NCBI GenBank assembly: GCA_934463175.1
Contig: CAKSIW010000082.1
Coordinates: 1 to 10,807, forward strand
Direction of reading: 5' to 3'
DNA: 10,807 bases
DNA from: an uncultured Clostridia bacterium
Lineage (GTDB): Bacteria; Bacillota; Clostridia; Monoglobales; Monoglobaceae
Both the position numbers and the translations under genes were made by a program. Below are positions 1 through 6,512 of this stretch, one piece after another; positions within the stretch are counted from its first letter, which is position 1, and each line of letters begins with the position of its first letter. The notes beneath the pieces were generated by a model. It had not been told where the DNA came from and did not search any database. It saw only the letters and a program-made list of their open reading frames with translations.

Positions 1-1
1 G

Positions 2-211
2 CTTATGCTTGACTTTAAGAAATACACGGGCATGACCACCAATAATTACATCATTCTTGCCAAGCTCTCGGTTGCCAAAAAATATCTCCACCAAGGCTGT
101 TCAATTCAGAAATGTGCCTCTCTCTGCGGTTTTTCAAGTGCTGAATATTTCATTAAAACCTTTTCAAAATTCAACGGTATTACCCCTGCTCAATATAAAC
201 GCCGCCAATGA
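2..211 (+). CDS. AraC-family transcriptional regulator, C-terminal end only (partial at left edge)
   Basis: The reading frame is open from base 2 and ends at TGA 209-211, so only the last 69 residues are in the window. They match the second half of an AraC/XylS DNA-binding domain: the FKKYTGMT linker segment, the helix with LSVAKKYL, then the second helix-turn-helix with CASLCGFSSAEYFIKTFSKF and the family-typical ending GITPAQYKRR. The protein would bind tandem DNA sites and regulate transcription. Its sensor domain lies outside the window, so the ligand is unknown, and it could be either a one-component regulator or a YesN-like response regulator. The ATG at base 5 is internal, not the start, because coding similarity continues up to the edge. 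It converges on the sugar-transport operon and could control it, but a second AraC-type gene sits upstream of that operon. Confidence 0.88.
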   Translation, partial: LMLDFKKYTGMTTNNYIILAKLSVAKKYLHQGCSIQKCASLCGFSSAEYFIKTFSKFNGITPAQYKRRQ

Positions 212-246
212 CCTGCTTTGAAAAACATTCGGAATCAGCGGCGTTT
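197..246. terminator. Possible bidirectional hairpin between convergent genes
   Basis: A perfect 9-bp inverted repeat (AAACGCCGC at 197-205, GCGGCGTTT at 238-246) encloses a second, imperfect pairing (CAATG at 206-210 with CATTCG at 226-231). It lies across the end of the AraC gene and just past the stop codon of the permease gene on the other strand. The following T-runs are short on both strands, so termination would be weak. This is the only candidate terminator seen for either gene. Confidence 0.35.
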
Positions 247-254
247 GCCCGTTC

Positions 255-1145
255 CTATTCCTTAACCCCGACATTTACATTGCTGCTTAAAATCTGCCGC
301 GAGCACATGAGGAATATTATAATCGGCGGAACTATGACAATGAATGACGCAAGCATCTGGAAAGGCTCTGTCCAGCTTTCCCGTATTGTGTATAACCCGA
401 GTGCAACCGTATACAGGCTTGTATCCTTTATGAGCAGATACGGCATAAGGAAGTTGTTCCACACACCGTTGAACACAAATATCGTAACTGTCGCAATAAT
501 CGGCTTGCTGAGCGGAACAATAATTTTTGTATATATTCCTGCATTGCTGCAACCGTCAATCTTTGCGGATTCAATGTATGAAAGCGGTATTGTGTCAAAA
601 AAGTTCTTAAAGAGCACAATGTTATACGCATTCGCCATTGCCGCCAGCCAGAACGGAAAATATGTGTTCTGCAAATTCCAATGCAGAAACGGTACGTCAA
701 TATACATCAGGAACTTGGGCACCATTGTGACCGTCTGAGGCATCATCATTGTCCACATTATGAGCATGAACAGATATTTGCTGCCGGCAGGTTTAAGTCT
801 TGACATTGTATATCCGGCCACTCCGCCAATCAGGATTTCCGAAGCCCAGACTCCTGCAAACATCACCATTGTGTTGACCAGTCTTCCGCCCAGACGCATA
901 TCGTTCCAAACTGCCTTGATTCTTGAAAAGTCAATGTGCTTTGGAAAAAATGACGGCGTCACGCTGTAAAACTCGTCAATTTCCTTGAAGCCCGACAGAA
1001 ACGCCCATATTACAGGCACAAGAGCCACAACCGACCATAATATGAGCAGCACAAATATAATCCAGTATGACACCTTAACCGACAGCCTGTTATAGTCATT
1101 GCTCACTATTAGACCATTCTTTTTATTTTCTATTTTTTTGGACAT
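255..1145 (-). CDS. Carbohydrate ABC transporter permease, MalG/LacG type
   Basis: This is an inner-membrane permease of the CUT1 carbohydrate ABC family and pairs with the adjacent MalF-type permease. At 296 residues it has the usual MalG-type length. A hydrophilic N-terminus is followed by a first membrane segment at about 27-50 and further hydrophobic segments at about 92-112, 122-145, 160-180, 215-240 and 262-282. The cytoplasmic coupling loop (EAA motif) is visible at about 192-215, running from ESAKIDGCS to the I-VP-S-P ending, where the ATPase docks. The start is ATG with a strong AGGGGGAGGTG site upstream. It is last in the operon, 14 bp after the preceding permease. The substrate cannot be read from the permease; a glycoside is inferred from the GH2 gene in the operon. 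Confidence 0.93.
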   Translation of the reverse strand: MSKKIENKKNGLIVSNDYNRLSVKVSYWIIFVLLILWSVVALVPVIWAFLSGFKEIDEFYSVTPSFFPKHIDFSRIKAVWNDMRLGGRLVNTMVMFAGVWASEILIGGVAGYTMSRLKPAGSKYLFMLIMWTMMMPQTVTMVPKFLMYIDVPFLHWNLQNTYFPFWLAAMANAYNIVLFKNFFDTIPLSYIESAKIDGCSNAGIYTKIIVPLSKPIIATVTIFVFNGVWNNFLMPYLLIKDTSLYTVALGLYTIRESWTEPFQMLASFIVIVPPIIIFLMCSRQILSSNVNVGVKE

Positions 1146-1159
1146 GTTCGCACCTCCCC

Positions 1160-2083
1160 CTATTCGCTGATTTTCTTGTTAAGCCTGAAGTAGAATACTG
1201 TAATTACAATCAGAATGAAGAACGAAACCGTTCCGAGCGCAAGCGCTCTTCCAACCTGCATATACGAAAATGCCATTTTATATGCACTCAGGTTCAGCGA
1301 CAGCGACATATTGCTGGGACCGCCGTCGGTCATTACCAACGGCTGATCCATAATCTGGAATATGTTGATTATCTGTCTCACAAACAGCAGCAGTATTGTC
1401 GGCGATATTTGCGGCAGAGTGATTTTAAACAGTCTTCTCCAAATGCCTGCTCCGTCAATAACCGCCGCTTCGTAAAGATCCTGACTCACCGACTGAAGAG
1501 CCGAAAGATAGATGAGCGAGTTGCCGGCACAGCTATGCCATGTCATGGATACGATGATGAGCGGTATCGTCATGCGTGAGTTGAGCAGCCATTGCTGAGG
1601 CGCAGCCCCGAACATGACGATTATGCTGTTCAGCAGTCCGTTGGGTGCAGGATTCAGCAGACACGTCCATATGATTGAAACTGCAAGCGTCGGCGCAACA
1701 TTCGGTATATATGTTATTATTCTGAATGCCGCCTTCCCGTGGACAATCTCATTGATAAACAAGGCAAGCACAAGCGACGGTATGAAACCGATCAGCAAGG
1801 AATATATTACATATTTAACCGTGTTCGTCAGGGTTGTCAGAAAAAGTGTGTCAGTCAAAACATTTTTATAGTTTTCCAACCCGCAAAACGCAATTGTCTC
1901 ATAGCCTCTTGTGCGGAAGAAAGATGTCCATATTCCTTTACAAACAGGCGCCCACTGAGTATAGGTAAACATCAAAACCGTCGGTATAAGCAACACCCAC
2001 ATAAGTATTTCCTTATTAACCGATGCGAGCATTTTCTTTAAATTCTCTCTTTTTATCAGGCACTGTTTATGTTCTGTCCTCAC
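1160..2083 (-). CDS. Carbohydrate ABC transporter permease, MalF/LacF/UgpA type
   Basis: This is the first permease of the CUT1 sugar importer, 307 residues. A basic N-terminus is followed by a membrane segment at about 26-44, then further segments near 84-112, 120-145, 170-195, 228-245 and 278-300. The EAA coupling motif is at about 204-228 (YEAAVIDGAG followed by the I-LP-ISP ending). The C-terminal MTDGGPSN segment (251-258) is characteristic of MalF/UgpA permeases. The start is a GTG codon (2081-2083) preceded by AAAGGAG at 8-nt spacing. It begins 19 bp after the binding-protein gene and ends 14 bp before the second permease, so co-transcription and probably coupled translation are expected. 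Confidence 0.93.
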   Translation of the reverse strand: MRTEHKQCLIKRENLKKMLASVNKEILMWVLLIPTVLMFTYTQWAPVCKGIWTSFFRTRGYETIAFCGLENYKNVLTDTLFLTTLTNTVKYVIYSLLIGFIPSLVLALFINEIVHGKAAFRIITYIPNVAPTLAVSIIWTCLLNPAPNGLLNSIIVMFGAAPQQWLLNSRMTIPLIIVSMTWHSCAGNSLIYLSALQSVSQDLYEAAVIDGAGIWRRLFKITLPQISPTILLLFVRQIINIFQIMDQPLVMTDGGPSNMSLSLNLSAYKMAFSYMQVGRALALGTVSFFILIVITVFYFRLNKKISE

Positions 2084-2102
2084 CCTCTACACTCCTTTAA
2101 TC

Positions 2103-3503
2103 CTATATTTCTTTGTCAAGATAGTTAATCTGGAAATCTTCCTGTGCTTTTTTCAGAACAGTTCCGCAGTCGGCATCTTTATTCAGCAGCACTTCCTGTA
2201 TTGCAGCGTCAAGCACCGCGTAAAGCTGCTGCACACATCTTTCAGGCTCAAACACATACTCAACACCGTCACCGTTTACATAGTCATCAAAGAATTTTGA
2301 GTCAACAGTTCTGTATTTGTTCATGATTTCAGTTTCGGCAGCCACTCTTTTCTCGTCCTTCCAAAGCGCAGATGTGCGGATTCCGACAGCTCTTTTCTTT
2401 TCCTTCTTGATTGAATATGTCTTTTCCCACTGTTCCTTCACACCGTCATTCACACTGACACCCTTGCCGATCATTTCAAGCCATTTGAAGCAAGCGTCAA
2501 CCTGCTCGTCTGTTGCGGCATTGCTGAACACATACATGTTTCCGCTTGCCTGTGAGACCTTTCCGGCAGGTCCCGATGGCAGACTTGACATTGCAAGGTT
2601 GTTCACGTCAAGCTGATATTTGTCAACATATGAATCGGTGTTTCCGTATGTGACTATCATTGCAGCCTCACCTGTTGCAAGCATTCTGCCCGTGGCATTT
2701 GTGTCTGCAAGAAGTTCATTCTGAAGAACGTCATACTTCCACCTCAGATCCTTCAAATACTGAAGAGCAGCAATGCCCTCGGGGCTTGCAAAGGTCGCCT
2801 TCCACTTGCCGTCCTCTTCTTTCATAAATTCGGTTCCGAATGCATATGCAAGACTGAGGAAGTGCCAGCCGCCCTTATTGTTGTTCGTTGCCATTGCAAA
2901 GCCTGCCTTGCCGGTCTTATCCTTAATCGTTTTTGCAGTCTCCGCAAATTCGTCCCATGTTTTGGGATACTTTGGAATCCCGTTTTCATCAAGCAGACCT
3001 GCCTTCTCAAACAACGAAATGTTATATGCAATGCCCATATTATAAAGCGAGTCGGGCTGAATTAAGCCATAATATTTTCCGTCATATTTATAGAGCTGTT
3101 CATATTTCTCCGAGAATGCGTCCTTATATCCATATTTTTCAAAGAACTTTGAAATATCTCTTGCATAACCTGATGTGACGATTGTTTTAAGCTCTGTCGG
3201 CGCTGTCTCATACATTGTCGGAAGCTCACCGCCCGCCGCCTTGGGCAAATAGTTTTTAATATCGAATCCCCACGCGTCCGCAACAACCTCAACATTGGGA
3301 TTTTCCTTCTCAAACCTTGCTTTGTTCTCCTGAAAAAGGTCATAGGTCTGAGCGTTTTCTTCCGTCCTGATTGTGGGCGTGCCGCCAATGCTGATGCGGA
3401 TTTTGCCGTCATCAGCCTGCTTTTGTCCTCCGCACCCGGCTGACAGCAGCACAGAACCGGCTGCCAAAACACCAACAACTTTTTTAAAATTATTCTTCAT
3501 CAT
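2103..3503 (-). CDS. Extracellular solute-binding lipoprotein of sugar ABC transporter (SBP family 1)
   Basis: This 466-residue protein captures the substrate outside the membrane and delivers it to the two permeases encoded next to it. It starts with a lysine-rich n-region and a hydrophobic stretch (about 9-22), ending in a lipobox LSAGC with Cys24 as the lipidated residue after signal peptidase II cleavage. Features typical of family-1 sugar binding proteins follow: IRISIGGTPT near the N-terminus, FEKENPNVEVV, the ELPTMYE segment, the TWDEFAETAKTIKDKTG stretch, and the Gly/Ala-rich region with LATGEAAMIVTYGN. The gene starts 16 bp after the GH2 gene. Two adjacent ATGs can serve (3503 or 3500); AGGAGG lies 5 nt from the first and 8 nt from the second, so the second may be the one used. 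Substrate specificity is not readable; a glucuronide-like glycoside is inferred from context. Confidence 0.94.
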   Translation of the reverse strand: MMKNNFKKVVGVLAAGSVLLSAGCGGQKQADDGKIRISIGGTPTIRTEENAQTYDLFQENKARFEKENPNVEVVADAWGFDIKNYLPKAAGGELPTMYETAPTELKTIVTSGYARDISKFFEKYGYKDAFSEKYEQLYKYDGKYYGLIQPDSLYNMGIAYNISLFEKAGLLDENGIPKYPKTWDEFAETAKTIKDKTGKAGFAMATNNNKGGWHFLSLAYAFGTEFMKEEDGKWKATFASPEGIAALQYLKDLRWKYDVLQNELLADTNATGRMLATGEAAMIVTYGNTDSYVDKYQLDVNNLAMSSLPSGPAGKVSQASGNMYVFSNAATDEQVDACFKWLEMIGKGVSVNDGVKEQWEKTYSIKKEKKRAVGIRTSALWKDEKRVAAETEIMNKYRTVDSKFFDDYVNGDGVEYVFEPERCVQQLYAVLDAAIQEVLLNKDADCGTVLKKAQEDFQINYLDKEI

Positions 3504-3519
3504 TTACGCCTCCTGATAT

Positions 3520-5205
3520 TTATTTAAACTTTTTATATATTTTACGAACCGTATAAAATGCATTTTTCGGCTTTCGGTATTCGTTCAGAACACCTTTGTT
3601 ATTAAAGCTTCTTGCACGTGTGAGCGACATTTCCTCTGATGTCCGTATATCGCAAAACTGCCATATGATTGTTCCTGCAATTCCCTCGGTATTTGTAAAC
3701 AGATTAAGGGTATATTCCAGATATTCCGCTTGATATCCCTCTGTCCACTTAACGTTTTCAAACACATTATTTCCGTATATTGCGGCTGCACCGAACTCCG
3801 ACATGACAATCGGTTTTTCAGTGTCCTCGCTTTTCAATTTGCATTTCAGCTTATCCAGAAATTCAGTCCAGTCATTCAGACTTTTTTCATACCAGCCTAT
3901 ATACATATTCACCGAAACAAAATCCGCATATTTATAGCACCTGTCCTCAAGAGGATACATTGTTGCATATGTGACAAGCCGACCGTCATCAAATTCTCTG
4001 ACAAGCGCCGCAAACTTTTCCGTCAAAGCAATGCCTTCATCACATCGGGTATCAATTTCATTATGCAGCCCCCAAATGATGATTGACGGGTGGTTAAAAT
4101 CCCGTTCGATCATTTCTCTGTGCATTCGCAAGCCGACATCAATAACCCTTGGATTTGCCAGCGCATTCTGCGGAAATCCCCACATCGGAATTTCCTCCCA
4201 GAACAAAATTCCCTTCTCGTCCAGATAGTCCAGTGTTTTTTTTGACACAGGATAATGCGAGCCGCGAATGATATTGCAGCCCATATCCGCAATAATGTCA
4301 ATGTCTCTTTTTGTTATCGCAAACGGAACTCCAAAGCCCCAGTCAGGGTGTTCTTCGTGACGGTTTATCCCTTTCAGAAACAGCTTTCTCCCGTTCAGAT
4401 AGATTCCGTCGCTTTTTGTCACGATTTCTCTGAACCCGATACGGTCAAGCATATTTTTCCCCGAAAACTCAACCCTGACGGTATAGAGTCTGGGGTTCTC
4501 CGTATCCCATCTTTCTATGTTCTCTATATGTATCAGCCCTGTTTCAAGCCTGAGCTTTTTGTCAACTGTAACATCTTTTTTGTATATTTCTGTATCATCA
4601 AGAAAAATACTCAGCGTATCAGTCATTTCACATTCACAGTGGTTCTCCAGCTCAAGTTCAAATGCCGCGTCCGCGCTGTTATTCTCCGAAAGCTTATATC
4701 TCACCTTCAGCTTGTCGAAGGAAACGCCTTCAAGCTCCTCAATGACAACACTTCTGAAAATTCCTCCGTAGTGAAACCAATCAACTCTTGACAGCGGAAT
4801 TGTCGAATCCTCGGTGTGCGTGTTGTCAACCCTGACGGTGATTCTGTGTTCACCGCCGCATAAGCCGTCCGCTGTGAATGAAAACTCATTGAAGCCGCCG
4901 CTGTGGCTTCCGATCAGTACATCATCAATATACACATCGCATTCATTCAGAACCCCCTCGAACCACACTCTGATTGTGCTTGCCGGGGTGTAAAAACACG
5001 TCTGATACCACAAAATCCCCTCATGACCGAAGAGCTTATAATCCGTGTTCCAGCACGAGGGAACCGAAATTGTATTTTCATCATCAAATACGCTTTCAAA
5101 CCACCTTTCGCGCTTCCCGACATTGCAGTTATCAATCCTATAGCTCCATGTCTTATCCAAATTATACTTTTTTGATGTTGTACTGTCGAAAAACAATCTT
5201 TGCAA
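3520..5205 (-). CDS. Glycoside hydrolase family 2, probable beta-glucuronidase (uidA-like)
   Basis: This cytoplasmic retaining glycosidase has 561 residues; E. coli UidA has 603. There is no signal peptide, so it should act on imported substrate. Domains: N-terminal jelly roll about 14-155, Ig-like sandwich about 162-260, TIM barrel about 262-560. The acid/base Glu383 is in WGLHNE and the nucleophile Glu470 is in MSEFGA. The GH2 signature KGINRHEEH is at 278-286. Asn535-Asn536-Lys537-Gly gives the NxK motif that reads the uronate carboxylate in beta-glucuronidases, and NMYIGWY (433-439) parallels UidA NRYYGWY. The stretch after barrel strand 6 (about 342-363) is short, so the long loop 1 of E. 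coli-type enzymes is missing. A beta-galacturonidase is the main alternative. The start is TTG (5203-5205) after GGTGGGGA; a TAA lies in frame just upstream and no ATG or GTG is available. First gene of the operon. Confidence 0.9.
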   Translation of the reverse strand: MQRLFFDSTTSKKYNLDKTWSYRIDNCNVGKRERWFESVFDDENTISVPSCWNTDYKLFGHEGILWYQTCFYTPASTIRVWFEGVLNECDVYIDDVLIGSHSGGFNEFSFTADGLCGGEHRITVRVDNTHTEDSTIPLSRVDWFHYGGIFRSVVIEELEGVSFDKLKVRYKLSENNSADAAFELELENHCECEMTDTLSIFLDDTEIYKKDVTVDKKLRLETGLIHIENIERWDTENPRLYTVRVEFSGKNMLDRIGFREIVTKSDGIYLNGRKLFLKGINRHEEHPDWGFGVPFAITKRDIDIIADMGCNIIRGSHYPVSKKTLDYLDEKGILFWEEIPMWGFPQNALANPRVIDVGLRMHREMIERDFNHPSIIIWGLHNEIDTRCDEGIALTEKFAALVREFDDGRLVTYATMYPLEDRCYKYADFVSVNMYIGWYEKSLNDWTEFLDKLKCKLKSEDTEKPIVMSEFGAAAIYGNNVFENVKWTEGYQAEYLEYTLNLFTNTEGIAGTIIWQFCDIRTSEEMSLTRARSFNNKGVLNEYRKPKNAFYTVRKIYKKFK

Positions 5206-5291
5206 GAAAAATCCCCACCCTTATTCTTTTCCGGCATTTCATATATGCCTCTATACCAAAAATATGCTGTTTAAAATCTCTTTTTTTATTT

Positions 5292-5320
5292 AGTATATCA
5301 AAACAAAATTTTCAATACAA
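5292..5320 (-). promoter_or_regulatory. Predicted promoter of the GH2-transporter operon
   Basis: On the minus strand, an extended -10 element (TGA followed by TATACT, hexamer at 5292-5297) lies 17 bp from a weak -35 (TTGTAT, 5315-5320). Transcription would start near 5285, leaving a leader of about 80 nt before the TTG start. The weak -35 suits a promoter that needs an activator. The DNA upstream to 5390 is very A/T-rich and contains two AAACAAAA-like stretches at about 5325-5333 and 5353-5361. Confidence 0.55.
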
Positions 5321-5390
5321 TATATTTTTGTTTAAAAACTGTAAAATAGTACATTTTGTTTTTGGTATTTATTGTAAACTCAGATAAGCA

Positions 5391-5428
5391 AAAAAAACGA
5401 GTGTTATCACATGGAATAACACTCGTTT
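5391..5428 (-). terminator. Rho-independent terminator of the PocR-AraC regulator gene
   Basis: A perfect 13-bp stem (5395-5407 with 5416-5428) has an 8-nt loop. On the minus strand it is followed directly by seven T residues (5397-5391). It begins 20 bp after the stop codon of the regulator gene and separates it from the operon downstream. On the plus strand the right arm is followed by T-rich sequence too, so some two-way activity is possible. Confidence 0.9.
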
Positions 5429-5448
5429 CTGTTTTGTTTTGCTGAAAA

Positions 5449-6309
5449 TCAGACGGTCATTTCGTTTCTGTATTGCGTGGGCGTTTTGCCGGTGTTCCTT
5501 TTAAAAACGCGGTTGAAGTATGTAACATTCTGATAGCCGCATACGTCCGAAATGTCAATCACACTGTCATTCGTGTTAAGCAGCATATCCTTTGCCTTCT
5601 CCAGACGGACATTATTCAGATATGCCGTAAAGCTTTGTCCCATCTGTTTCCGAAAAAGCTGACCCAGATATTTTTCATTAATAAAATATAGTCTTGCCGC
5701 TTCTGTTAATGTAATATTCTTTTCAAAGTTCTTGCGGACATATTCCGCAGCTGCGTCAACCGCCCAGTGAACCGCGGAGCTCCTGACCTTTTTTCCGCCG
5801 CTCAGATAGAGTCTTTTGATATATGCAGCAATAAATTCTGCCATTTTCGTATAATCTTCAAGATCATAAACCGTCTGTGCCTGTGCAAGACGCTCTTTCA
5901 GCATATTCTCCGATGCCCCGGTCACACGGCAGGCTTTCCCGAGCCGCCTTTCCGCCTCGGTCACAGATGTGACAAGGTTGCCCACATATACAATTGCCAA
6001 AACCTCTCCGTACACCTCAACGGGGCAGGCAATCTCAAACAAGCCATACGGGCAACATCCCGAAAATATTCGCTTTTCCTCAACAGCTTTTATATTTGCC
6101 TGCATTTTGCAGAACAAACACAAGCGATACCCTCTTTCAGTCTGCTTCGCGGCATCGCAAAACGGCTTGGAATGGACTTTATATGCATTGTCGATGCACA
6201 TGTCGGGTGTTCCCAATATACCTGATATATCATGAATACAAATATGAGCCTTATTGCAAATCAGCAGAACCTTCAGCAAGCTTCCGAGGCTCTCAATCTC
6301 TTTGGTCAC
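5449..6309 (-). CDS. AraC-family regulator with PocR ligand-binding domain
   Basis: This is a one-component transcription regulator. Counting from the longer ATG form (308 residues), a PocR-type sensor domain covers about 28-150. It shows the family Cys pattern: CLFC at 86-89 and GCCPYGL near 106-112, followed by the IACPVEVYGEVLAIVYVGN core. The AraC double helix-turn-helix is at about 202-305, with NEKYLGQLFRKQMGQSF and the closing VTYFNRVFKRNTGKTPTQYR. PocR domains bind small organic ligands, so it probably senses the imported compound or a product. I chose GTG at 6307-6309 (286 residues) because GGAGG lies 9 nt upstream and the predicted transcription start is near 6388. The upstream ATG at 6373-6375 keeps the frame but has no ribosome binding site. 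It lies between the operon and the divergent oxidoreductase and is the best candidate regulator of both. Confidence 0.92.
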   Translation of the reverse strand: MTKEIESLGSLLKVLLICNKAHICIHDISGILGTPDMCIDNAYKVHSKPFCDAAKQTERGYRLCLFCKMQANIKAVEEKRIFSGCCPYGLFEIACPVEVYGEVLAIVYVGNLVTSVTEAERRLGKACRVTGASENMLKERLAQAQTVYDLEDYTKMAEFIAAYIKRLYLSGGKKVRSSAVHWAVDAAAEYVRKNFEKNITLTEAARLYFINEKYLGQLFRKQMGQSFTAYLNNVRLEKAKDMLLNTNDSVIDISDVCGYQNVTYFNRVFKRNTGKTPTQYRNEMTV

Positions 6310-6394
6310 AGCCTTCACCCTCCGTTTTTTATGCATTGCAAAACCAACACCGTTTCTGTCGGAAAAACAATACATTTTTATAATTATATCCGTA

Positions 6395-6423
6395 ATTATA
6401 CACTATTTCTTTCTTTTGTTCAA
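6395..6423 (-). promoter_or_regulatory. Predicted promoter of the PocR-AraC gene
   Basis: On the minus strand, TTGAAC (6418-6423) and TATAAT (6395-6400) are separated by 17 bp, a near-consensus housekeeping promoter. Transcription would begin near 6388, only 13 nt before the ATG at 6375 but about 79 nt before the preferred GTG start. Its -35 hexamer overlaps the left half of a 22-bp-spaced direct repeat, which would allow autorepression. Confidence 0.65.
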
Positions 6424-6447
6424 GCTTTTTATGTATTTTGTTAAAGA
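6412..6447 (+). promoter_or_regulatory. Candidate AraC-type operator: two direct repeats 22 bp apart
   Basis: TCTTTTGTTCAAGC (6412-6425) and TATTTTGTTAAAGA (6434-6447) agree at 11 of 14 positions and are offset by 22 bp, about two helical turns. AraC-family proteins bind such tandem half-sites. The second copy is centred near -40 relative to the predicted start of the oxidoreductase gene, where a class II activator sits, and the first overlaps the -35 of the regulator gene itself. The region is A/T-rich, so chance similarity is possible. Confidence 0.4.
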
Positions 6448-6463
6448 ATATTTTCTTTTCCTA

Positions 6464-6472
6464 TGCTATACT
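6464..6472 (+). promoter_or_regulatory. Predicted extended -10 promoter of the FAD oxidoreductase gene
   Basis: TGC followed by TATACT (hexamer 6467-6472) forms an extended -10 element, giving a start near 6479 and a leader of about 34 nt. No good -35 hexamer lies 16-18 bp upstream (AAGAAT at 17 bp), which suggests dependence on an activator bound at the adjacent direct repeat. Confidence 0.5.
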
Positions 6473-6512
6473 TAAGCTAAATTAATAAAACAAAAAAGCG
6501 AGGGTGATTTTT

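Noticed and set aside
208..738. 176-codon plus-strand open frame
   Set aside because: It is antisense to the MalG-type permease, which has clear family motifs, membrane segments and a good ribosome binding site. The translation resembles no known protein.
4255..4791. 178-codon plus-strand open frame
   Set aside because: It lies fully antisense to the GH2 gene, whose catalytic and fold motifs are unambiguous. It has no ribosome binding site pattern and no recognisable domain.
5292..5310. -35 TTGAAA paired with TATACT for the operon promoter
   Set aside because: The spacer would be only 12 bp. TTGTAT at 17 bp, together with the extended -10 TGA, is more plausible.
5767..6225. 152-codon plus-strand open frame
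   Set aside because: It is antisense to the PocR-AraC gene and is explained by that gene's codon pattern.
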